Of a stretch of 64,000 nt of DNA, positions 16,999 through 23,360 are shown in pieces. Source of the stretch: Pseudaminobacter salicylatoxidans (GTDB lineage: Bacteria > Pseudomonadota > Alphaproteobacteria > Rhizobiales > Rhizobiaceae); assembly GCF_003148475.1 (NCBI RefSeq), contig NZ_QGGG01000006.1:186001-250000 (forward strand). Reading direction: 5' to 3'. Within the stretch, counting starts at the first letter, position 1. The number at the start of each line of letters is the position of its first letter. Both the position numbers and the translations under genes were made by a program. Below the pieces are notes generated by a model, which saw only the letters and a program-made list of their open reading frames with translations, was not told the origin of the DNA and did no database searches.

Positions 16999-18138
16999 TC
17001 AGTCCAGCGTGCGCCGGAACCGCAGCAGCGCCATGGCCGCGAACAGGAAGACGAAGAACACCAGTGCGGTGACTTCGGCGGCGATGTCCTGCAGATGCGC
17101 ACCCTTCAGCATGACGCCCCTGATGATGCGCAGGAAATGTGTGAGCGGAAAGATCTCGCCCAGATATTGCGCCCATTGCGGCATGCCGCGATAGGGGAAC
17201 ATGAAGCCCGACAACATCAGCGAGGGCAGAAAGAAGAAGAAGGTGAGCTGCATGGCCTGCATCTGCGTCTGAGAGGCGGTGGAGATCGTGTAGCCAAGCA
17301 GCACCAGCGACAGCACAAAGATCAGCACGCTCGATAAAAGCAGCGTCAGCGAGCCGACGAACGGCACGCCGAACAGCAGCTTTGCCGCCACCAGCACCAC
17401 CACCACCTGTACCGCGCCGACCACCAGATAGGGCAGCACCTTGCCAAGCATGATCTCTGCCGGCGTGGCGGGCATCGCCAGCAGGTTCTCCATGGTGCCG
17501 CGTTCGGTCTCGCGCGTCAGCGCCATGGCCGTCATCATCACCATGGTCATCTGCAGTATGACGCCGAGCAATCCGGGAACGATGTTGTATTGCGAGATGG
17601 CCTCGGGGTTGTAGCGGCGATGCACGACGACTTCGAGCTGGCTGCGGGCCGCGTCCTTAGCTTGTGCCTGCATGCCCTGTTCGCGCAGCAGCGCCTGGCT
17701 TGCCACCGTCCCAAGCGTGGAGACCGCGCCGCTGGCGACGGACGGGTCGGTGGCATCCGCTTCGATCAGGATTCTCGGATTATCGCCGGCGTCCACGCGT
17801 CGCGCGAAATCCGACGGGATGGTGACGACGAAGGAAACCGTGCCGTTGGCGATCAGCGCCTCGGCTTCGGCCGCGCTGTGCACCACATGGTCGAAGCGGT
17901 AGTAGCCGGTGGTTTCCAGCGCCGAAACCATGGCGCGCGTGTAACGGTCGTTGCTCATCGCCACCAGGGCGCTCGGCAGGCTTTTCGGATCGTTGTTGAT
18001 GGCGAAGCCGAACAGCAGGAGCTGCATCAGCGGCACCACCAGCATCATGGCGAAGGTGATGCGGTCGCGCCGCATCTGGATGAATTCCTTCATCAGCATG
18101 GCGCCGAGACGCTGGAAGGAAAACAGGCCGTTGGTCAT
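16999..18138 (-). CDS. ABC-2 type transporter permease (YhhJ/YbhR class)
   Basis: 379-residue exporter permease: one N-terminal helix (FAMMLVVPLMQLLLFGFAI), a large periplasmic domain (about residues 50-175), and five C-terminal helices with the ABC-2 motifs RETERGTMENLLAMPATPAEIMLGK and YRGMPQWAQYLGEIFPLTHFLRIIRG. It pairs with the ABC ATPase whose stop overlaps its start by four bases. In Escherichia coli the related YbhGFSR system exports cations or toxic compounds and uses two permeases; only one permease gene is seen here, so a homodimer is likely. Confidence 0.92.
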   Translation of the reverse strand: MTNGLFSFQRLGAMLMKEFIQMRRDRITFAMMLVVPLMQLLLFGFAINNDPKSLPSALVAMSNDRYTRAMVSALETTGYYRFDHVVHSAAEAEALIANGTVSFVVTIPSDFARRVDAGDNPRILIEADATDPSVASGAVSTLGTVASQALLREQGMQAQAKDAARSQLEVVVHRRYNPEAISQYNIVPGLLGVILQMTMVMMTAMALTRETERGTMENLLAMPATPAEIMLGKVLPYLVVGAVQVVVVLVAAKLLFGVPFVGSLTLLLSSVLIFVLSLVLLGYTISTASQTQMQAMQLTFFFFLPSLMLSGFMFPYRGMPQWAQYLGEIFPLTHFLRIIRGVMLKGAHLQDIAAEVTALVFFVFLFAAMALLRFRRTLD

Positions 18139-19052
18139 TGCATGTTGTCCTTCGAACCGGCCATGAACTGGATGAAGACGTCCTCCAGACTGGTTTCGCC
18201 GGCTGCAACCTCGATGTCCTTGCGGCCCTTGATCTTCTCGAGCGTTGCCTCGAGCTTCGCCCGATCCGAGCCCACGACATGCAGCGTCGCGCCGAAAGGT
18301 GCCACCTGATCTACGCCCGGCTGGCCTTCCAGTTCGTGCGCTACGTCGCCCAGCCGGGGGCCGGTCACGATGAAGGTCGTCAAGCCGGCCCTGGCGATCA
18401 CCTCCTCGACGGTGCCGGTGGCGAGCAGCTTGCCGTAGGAAATGTAGCTGATGCGATGGCAGCGCTCGGCCTCGTCCATATAGTGGGTCGAAACCAGTAC
18501 GGTCAGCCCGCCATCGGCCAGCCGGTGGATTTCGTCCCAGAACTCGCGCCGCGCCTTGGGATCGACGCCGGCAGTGGGCTCGTCGAGCAGCAGCAGCCTG
18601 GGCTTGTGCATGATGCAGGCGGCAAGCGCCAGCCGCTGTTTCCAGCCGCCCGAAAGCGTGCCGGCAAGCTGGTTGCTGCGCGTGGTCATGCCCAGATCGG
18701 CAAGGGTGCGTTCGACATGCTCCTTCACCGGCTTCAGCTTGTAGAGACGGGCAACGAATTCGAGGTTTTCGGCGATCGTCAGGTCTTCGTAGAAGGAGAA
18801 GCGCTGGGTCATGTAGCCCACCTCGCGCTTGATCTTCAGGCTCTCGTTGCGCAGGTCGTAGCCCAGCACCTGGCCTTCGCCTTCATCGGGGGTCAGCAGA
18901 CCGCACATGATGCGGATCGTGGTGGTCTTGCCGGAGCCATTGGGTCCGAGGAAACCGACGATCTCGCCTTCGCTGACCTGCATGCTGACATGATCCACGA
19001 CGATTGTGTCGCCGAAGCGCTTGACCAGTCCCTTGACATCGATGGTGTTCAT
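18135..19052 (-). CDS. ABC transporter ATP-binding protein (YbhF/CcmA class)
   Basis: 305-residue ATPase. The start is the ATG at 19050-19052, inside an ATGA overlap with the HlyD stop; 63 codons of open frame upstream are in HlyD and were excluded. Walker A is GPNGSGKTTT, the signature motif is LSGGWKQRLALA with the typical tryptophan of this exporter class, Walker B is LLLLDEPTAGVDP, and the switch histidine is in VSTHYMDEAERC. It powers the adjacent permease. Escherichia coli YbhF has two ATPase domains; this protein has one. Confidence 0.93.
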   Translation of the reverse strand: MNTIDVKGLVKRFGDTIVVDHVSMQVSEGEIVGFLGPNGSGKTTTIRIMCGLLTPDEGEGQVLGYDLRNESLKIKREVGYMTQRFSFYEDLTIAENLEFVARLYKLKPVKEHVERTLADLGMTTRSNQLAGTLSGGWKQRLALAACIMHKPRLLLLDEPTAGVDPKARREFWDEIHRLADGGLTVLVSTHYMDEAERCHRISYISYGKLLATGTVEEVIARAGLTTFIVTGPRLGDVAHELEGQPGVDQVAPFGATLHVVGSDRAKLEATLEKIKGRKDIEVAAGETSLEDVFIQFMAGSKDNMQ

Positions 19053-19993
19053 CGGTCTGCCAGCACCACATCGACGATCTGCCCCGGCTGGAGCGGCGAA
19101 TGAGGCTCCACCGGATGCGCTTCGATCAGGTAGACCAGCTTCTGGCGGGTCTCCAGCGAGTAGATGACCGGTGGTGTGAATTCGGGGTCGGGCGAAATAT
19201 AGCTGATGCGCGCTTTCAGGTCCGGCGCGCAGCCGTCGCAATGCACCGAGAGCACATCGCCGACCTTCACCGAAGAGAATTTCTCTTCCGGGATATAGAC
19301 CTTCAGCTTCACCGCGCCGTCCGGCAGCATGGTGATGACCGGCGCCGAAGGGCCTGCCAGATCGCCGGGATTGCGGATAACATCTGTGACCCGGCCAGGC
19401 GCTGGGGCTTCCAGAGTGCGCTTGGCAAGACGCCAGCGTGCCGTTTCGAGCTGAGCCTCAGCACTCTTGACCGCATTCTCTGCCGCCTTGATCTCTTCCG
19501 GCCGTGCCGGCAGGCGGCCGACCGCCAGATTGGCTGTGCTTTGGCCAATTGCGGCCTCCGCCACCTCCATCTGTGTGGTGGCATCGTCGAGTTGGGCTTG
19601 TGTCATCACCCCACGCTTGGTGAGGTCCTGTGTGCGCGCCAGCGTGCGCCGCGCATCATCTGCCTGCGCCTTGGCCGAACGCACCGCAGCCTCCAGCACC
19701 GCGATTTCTTCGGGACGCTTGCCGACCTGGAGATCGGCAAGCTGCGCCTGTGCTTGTTCGAGCGCGGCCTGCGCCTGAGCCACTGCGATCCTGGCGTCTG
19801 TATCTTCGGTCAGGGCGATCGGCTCGCCCGGCTGCACACGGTCGCCGCGCTTCACCGCCACAGATTGCACCTGGGCAACGTCCAGCGGCGCCAGCTGAAC
19901 GAATTCGCCTTCCACATAGCCGACGGCGAGCGGCTGGGTGCCGCAGGCCGTCAGCAGCGAGGCGAGGAAAGGGATGGTGCAGAGCAGGCTCAT
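19049..19993 (-). CDS. HlyD-family periplasmic adaptor, predicted lipoprotein
   Basis: 314-residue membrane-fusion adaptor. The N-terminus has a hydrophobic run with a lipobox LTAC and Cys17, so it is probably lipid anchored. The protein shows the half-lipoyl segment GEFVQLAPLDVAQVQSVAVKRGDRVQPGEPI, a long heptad-rich coiled-coil hairpin (about residues 65-190), and the returning barrel segment TLEAPAPGRVTDV. It connects the inner-membrane ABC exporter with an outer-membrane channel (probably TolC, not in the window). Overlaps of four bases with both neighbours indicate an operon. Confidence 0.92.
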   Translation of the reverse strand: MSLLCTIPFLASLLTACGTQPLAVGYVEGEFVQLAPLDVAQVQSVAVKRGDRVQPGEPIALTEDTDARIAVAQAQAALEQAQAQLADLQVGKRPEEIAVLEAAVRSAKAQADDARRTLARTQDLTKRGVMTQAQLDDATTQMEVAEAAIGQSTANLAVGRLPARPEEIKAAENAVKSAEAQLETARWRLAKRTLEAPAPGRVTDVIRNPGDLAGPSAPVITMLPDGAVKLKVYIPEEKFSSVKVGDVLSVHCDGCAPDLKARISYISPDPEFTPPVIYSLETRQKLVYLIEAHPVEPHSPLQPGQIVDVVLADR

Positions 19994-20679
19994 GAATTCG
20001 GGTTCTCTCGGGAGGCGAGTATGGCGGCAAGGTTGCGCTTGGCGACCGCGGCGACGGCGTCGGCCTCGCTCGGGCCGATCGCCTGCCAGCCCATTCGTCG
20101 CTTCACCGCCTCCTGGCCGATGCGGAAATAGATGACCTGGCCGATAATGGTGAAGACGGTGAGCTTGGTGTCGTCGCTTTCGGCCGGCTCACCGGTGGCC
20201 GCCTCCCAGATGGCGCATAACCGCCGGTGCAGCGGTTCGAACACGCCGGCATAGATGCGGTCCAGTGCTGCGGTGGGGTGCGAGAGCTCGCGCAGCAGGA
20301 ATTGCACGATCTCGCCAGCTTCCGGCCGCGCGACGATGAAATGCACCATGCGGTCGAGCGCGGCGAAAAGCTGCCGGCGTGCGGCATCGGCCGTGTCCGC
20401 CGGGTCGCGGATGGGCTGAAAATCGCCCAGTGCCTGCGTGGCGATGCCTTGTATGGTTTCCACGATATAGTCGGCCGCACCCAGTCGCAGCCCTTCCTTG
20501 CCACCGAAATGGTAGGCGATCGACCCGATATTGGCCTTGGCAAGCGAGGCGATCTCGCGCGTGGACGTTCCGTCGAAGCCCTTGCTGCCGAAGAGCTGCA
20601 AGGCTGCGTGCACCAGCGCCGCACGCGTCTGGTCGCTGCCGGGTGGCTGGCGCCTGGATTGAGCTTTCGGTTCTTTCAT
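19990..20679 (-). CDS. TetR-family repressor (CecR-like)
   Basis: 229-residue regulator with a TetR N-terminal HTH (LVHAALQLFGSKGFDGTSTREIASLAKANIGSIAYHFGGKEGL) and a C-terminal domain of the YbiH/CecR type (LRELSHPTAALDRIYAGVFEPLHRRL). In Escherichia coli CecR controls an HlyD-ABC exporter of the same type. The gene is first in the exporter operon and its stop overlaps the adaptor start. A 22-base dyad (TTTAATCAA-N4-TTGATTAAA) starts nine bases before its start codon, so it most likely represses its own operon and responds to an unknown drug or metabolite. Confidence 0.92.
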   Translation of the reverse strand: MKEPKAQSRRQPPGSDQTRAALVHAALQLFGSKGFDGTSTREIASLAKANIGSIAYHFGGKEGLRLGAADYIVETIQGIATQALGDFQPIRDPADTADAARRQLFAALDRMVHFIVARPEAGEIVQFLLRELSHPTAALDRIYAGVFEPLHRRLCAIWEAATGEPAESDDTKLTVFTIIGQVIYFRIGQEAVKRRMGWQAIGPSEADAVAAVAKRNLAAILASRENPNS

Positions 20680-20687
20680 GTGTACAA

Positions 20688-20709
20688 TTTAATCAATTGA
20701 TTGATTAAA
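20688..20709. promoter_or_regulatory. Candidate TetR/CecR operator
   Basis: TTTAATCAA at 20688-20696 and TTGATTAAA at 20701-20709 are exact reverse complements with a 4-base centre. This AT-rich dyad sits between the TetR-family gene and the divergent CYTH gene (start 20757), in an otherwise GC-rich region, and would cover the regulator promoter. Confidence 0.75.
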
Positions 20710-20756
20710 GTCAATTGACCTTGTCCATGCCCCTCCGTTGAGGTTTATTCTGAAGC

Positions 20757-21227
20757 ATGGCCAAGGAGATCGAACGCAAGTTTCTTGTCGCGGGCGATGG
20801 CTGGCGCGTTGCCATCGAGAAATCGTCATCGATCCGGCAATTTTATCTGGCCGCCGCCCCGGATCGTACGGTGCGTGTGCGCATCCGCGACGGCGCGGCC
20901 TGGCTGACGCTGAAATTCGGCGCGCAGGCGCGTGTGCGCGACGAGTTCGAATATCCGATCCCGCTGACCGAGGCAGAGGAAATGCGGGCTTTCGCCATTG
21001 GCACGGTTATCGAGAAGACCCGCCACAATGTGCGTTTCGGCGCTCATGTCTATGAGGTGGACGTCTTTGCGGGTGTTCTGTCGGGGCTCGTACTTGCGGA
21101 ACTGGAAACGTCCGAGGACGTCGCCGACGCCCAGCTTCCCCATTGGCTCGGCCGGGAAGTTACCGGGGAAAGCGCCTACTACAACGCATCGCTCGCTCTC
21201 AACGGCAAGCCGGAGAATTCGCCGTGA
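20757..21227 (+). CDS. CYTH-domain protein, predicted inorganic triphosphatase
   Basis: 156-residue CYTH protein. The catalytic EXEXK motif is at residues 4-8 (EIERK), followed by the tunnel strands with VRVRIRDGAAWLTLKFG and the acidic VYEVDVFAG and LAELETSED segments that bind metal. Stand-alone bacterial CYTH proteins hydrolyse tripolyphosphate or, in some cases, thiamine triphosphate. The gene overlaps the CHAD gene start by four bases; the pair CYTH plus CHAD, also found fused in one protein (ygiF-like), points to inorganic polyphosphate metabolism. Confidence 0.9.
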   Translation: MAKEIERKFLVAGDGWRVAIEKSSSIRQFYLAAAPDRTVRVRIRDGAAWLTLKFGAQARVRDEFEYPIPLTEAEEMRAFAIGTVIEKTRHNVRFGAHVYEVDVFAGVLSGLVLAELETSEDVADAQLPHWLGREVTGESAYYNASLALNGKPENSP

Positions 21228-22138
21228 GCTATCGCATTGAGCCGCAGCGGCCGCTTACAGCCGAGTTCCGGCGTATTGCCGGTTTGCAGATCGACCGGAT
21301 CATGGATGACCTCGCCGCCGCGCGCACCCTGCCCGAGATCAAGCTGCACGATTGCCGCAAGCAACTGAAGAAGTTGCGCGGGCTGCTGCGTCTCCTGCGC
21401 GCGGCCAACGAAAAGCTCCTTGATGCCGAGAATGCGCGATATCGCGACATGGCCCGTTCGCTTGCCGGCGGCCGCGAGGCCACGGCTTTGATCGAGACGG
21501 TGGGCCGTCTCGCCAGGGAGTTTCCAAAGGAGGGCAAGGGACTGGCCGGTCTACGTAAGGCTTTGCATTTGCGCAGGGCTCGGCTGCTGCATGAGGCTGC
21601 CGGGCTCGATGCCGAGATCGCCGCGGCGCTCGAATCCTGCCGGCAGGGCAGGGAGGTGCTGGCGACACTTTGCCTGCCGGATGATTCGGAGCATGCCGGG
21701 GACCTGCTGGCCGGAGGCGCCCTGAAAACCATGCGGCGCACTGCAAGGGCCCTTGTTGCAGCAAGTGATCGTGGCCAGGAAGACATCTTCCACGAACTGC
21801 GCAAGGGCGTGAAGTCGCATTGGATACACCTGCTGCTGCTCCACGATTTCTGGCCGCGTCCGATCCGCCCGCGCCGCAAGGCGGTGGAAGAACTCGGTGA
21901 GCGCCTGGGCGAGTTGCAGGATATTTTCGTGCTGCGCGGCATATTGCGGGAGGAAGGCGCGAAACTGGCTTCGCGGGAAGAAATCTCGCTGGCGCGACGA
22001 CTGCTCAAGCGCTCGGAAAAGCGTCTGCGCAAGCGCTGCTTGCATGAGGCCGAACGCCTTTTCGATAACGGTCCGCCCCGCAAGGCGGCACGCCGCCTGG
22101 CAAAAAACTACCGCGAGGAAGCACGACCGGACGTGTAG
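21224..22138 (+). CDS. CHAD-domain protein (polyphosphate-binding)
   Basis: 304-residue helical protein. I use the GTG at 21224, overlapping the CYTH stop (GTGA), because it gives the family start SYRIEPQRPL; the longer open frame begins within the CYTH gene. The CHAD pattern of conserved histidines and lysines/arginines is clear: HDCRKQLKKLRGLLRLL near residue 43, FHELRKGVKSHWIHLLLL, and a final basic helix. CHAD domains bind polyphosphate granules; the basic surface and partnership with a triphosphatase fit that role. A strong 14-bp stem-loop follows the gene. Confidence 0.9.
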   Translation: MSYRIEPQRPLTAEFRRIAGLQIDRIMDDLAAARTLPEIKLHDCRKQLKKLRGLLRLLRAANEKLLDAENARYRDMARSLAGGREATALIETVGRLAREFPKEGKGLAGLRKALHLRRARLLHEAAGLDAEIAAALESCRQGREVLATLCLPDDSEHAGDLLAGGALKTMRRTARALVAASDRGQEDIFHELRKGVKSHWIHLLLLHDFWPRPIRPRRKAVEELGERLGELQDIFVLRGILREEGAKLASREEISLARRLLKRSEKRLRKRCLHEAERLFDNGPPRKAARRLAKNYREEARPDV

Positions 22139-22170
22139 CAACGTCAAGGGTGGGTGAGGAAAACACCGGA

Positions 22171-22209
22171 TGGCTGAACCGCTGCCGGATATACACAGCG
22201 GTTCAGCCA
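22171..22209. terminator. Bidirectional terminator between CHAD and fdsD genes
   Basis: TGGCTGAACCGCTG at 22171-22184 pairs perfectly with CAGCGGTTCAGCCA at 22196-22209, a 14-bp stem with an 11-base loop, located between two converging genes. No long T-tract is present on either side. Confidence 0.7.
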
Positions 22210-22225
22210 CCAAATCGAGGCTGTC

Positions 22226-22474
22226 TTATGCCGCCTCGGCCGGCCGCCGAATACCGGGAGCGGCGGCGAGCACCAGTTCGTCCAGCCCGTCGCCACCGGC
22301 GTCGATAATTTCAAACAGGTGCCGGCGCATGCGCGGCTCCCAGAATTTGTTGATGTGTTCGGCGACGCCTTCCACGCCTTCCGCGCGGGGCTTGGAATGG
22401 AAGAAGGTCGCGATCTGGTTGGCCATGCGGATCAGCTTTTCGCGCGTGCTGGCCCTGTGTTCATCAAGCGACAT
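22226..22474 (-). CDS. fdsD: Formate dehydrogenase delta subunit
   Basis: 82-residue small subunit of soluble NAD-dependent molybdenum formate dehydrogenase. The family core is RMANQIATFFHSKPRAEGVEGVAEHINKFWEPRMRR, followed by a conserved LFE and a short tail. FdsD is thought to help cofactor insertion or stability of FdsA. It is the last gene of the fdsGBA-fdhD-fdsD operon and its start overlaps the end of fdhD by 11 bases. Confidence 0.93.
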   Translation of the reverse strand: MSLDEHRASTREKLIRMANQIATFFHSKPRAEGVEGVAEHINKFWEPRMRRHLFEIIDAGGDGLDELVLAAAPGIRRPAEAA

Positions 22475-23360
22475 GGCGTTCTGCTCCGGAAATAACGCGG
22501 TCTGGATTGGTAAAGATGTCGAAGTCGTCGCCGCGCACCAGCGCCACCAGCGTCATGCCGGCTTCCTCGGCCGTGCGGATGGCAAGCGCGGTGGGCGCCG
22601 ACACGGCTATAATAAAGCGCGAGCCGATAGCGGCCGCTTTCTGCACCATCTCCACCGAAACGCGGGAGGTGACGACAACCGCGCCGCTCGCACCTGTCAA
22701 ACCGGCCCGCGCAAGCCCGCCGGCAAGCTTGTCGAGCGCATTGTGGCGACCGACATCCTCGCGCGCCATCACGACACCCTTGCCCGGCACGTAGAAACCG
22801 GCTGCGTGAACCGCGCCGGTTTCGGCATGCATGGGCTGAGCCTTGGAAAGCAGCCTGACCGACAGCACGATGTCGTCCTGCGACAGCGTCAGCGCTGCAT
22901 CGCCCACCTGGCAAACGGAGCGCATCGCCTCCTCGATGGATTCGATGCCGCAAAGTCCGCAGCCGACCGGTCCCGCAAGTCTGCGCCGCCGCGCCTGGAA
23001 GCGCGTATTGGCTTGGTCCCTGAGGCGGATCTGGATGTCTATGCCTGCCCCGTGATCCTCCACCTCAATGGCTTCGATCTCGTCGCCAGACGAGACGATG
23101 CCTTCGGTCAGCGAGAAGCCCAGCGCGAAATCCTCGAAATCGGCGGGGCTTGCCATCATCACCGCATGGGTCGTACCGGCAAAGGAAAGCGCGATCGGCG
23201 TTTCCTCCGGCACCATGCGGCAAGCGGCAGTGCTGCCTGTTTCGCGGCGCGCGATGCGGGTGATCTGGGTGGTGGCCGGACGGGTCACGGTCTCCACTTC
23301 GTTCCGTTCGTTCTCCGATCCTCCCTTCAAGGGGGAGGGTGAGGTCAGGGCGGTCGTCAC
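22464..23360 (-). CDS. fdhD: FdhD sulfurtransferase for formate dehydrogenase
   Basis: Cytosolic protein that passes sulfur from IscS to the molybdenum cofactor of FdsA. The catalytic CxxC loop is present (VGCGLCGIES), along with VGRHNALDKLAGG and SRVSVEMVQKAA. The ATG at 23358-23360 overlaps the fdsA stop by four bases. Residues about 5-20 (SPSPLKGGSENERNEV) are encoded by a hairpin-like repeat of the intergenic type; a GTG 57 bases downstream, just past the repeat, is an alternative start. The rest matches the family end to end. Confidence 0.93.
   Translation of the reverse strand: MTTALTSPSPLKGGSENERNEVETVTRPATTQITRIARRETGSTAACRMVPEETPIALSFAGTTHAVMMASPADFEDFALGFSLTEGIVSSGDEIEAIEVEDHGAGIDIQIRLRDQANTRFQARRRRLAGPVGCGLCGIESIEEAMRSVCQVGDAALTLSQDDIVLSVRLLSKAQPMHAETGAVHAAGFYVPGKGVVMAREDVGRHNALDKLAGGLARAGLTGASGAVVVTSRVSVEMVQKAAAIGSRFIIAVSAPTALAIRTAEEAGMTLVALVRGDDFDIFTNPDRVISGAERHVA
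23313..23345. repeat. Rhizobiales-type GC-rich interspersed repeat inside the fdhD 5' end
   Basis: The stretch around CCTCCCTT-CAA-GGGGGAGG (23320-23338), next to GAACGGAACGAA on the minus strand, has the look of the short hairpin repeats that usually occur between genes in Mesorhizobium and relatives. Here it is read as the first residues of FdhD (or its leader if the GTG start is used). Identification is by resemblance only. Confidence 0.4.
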
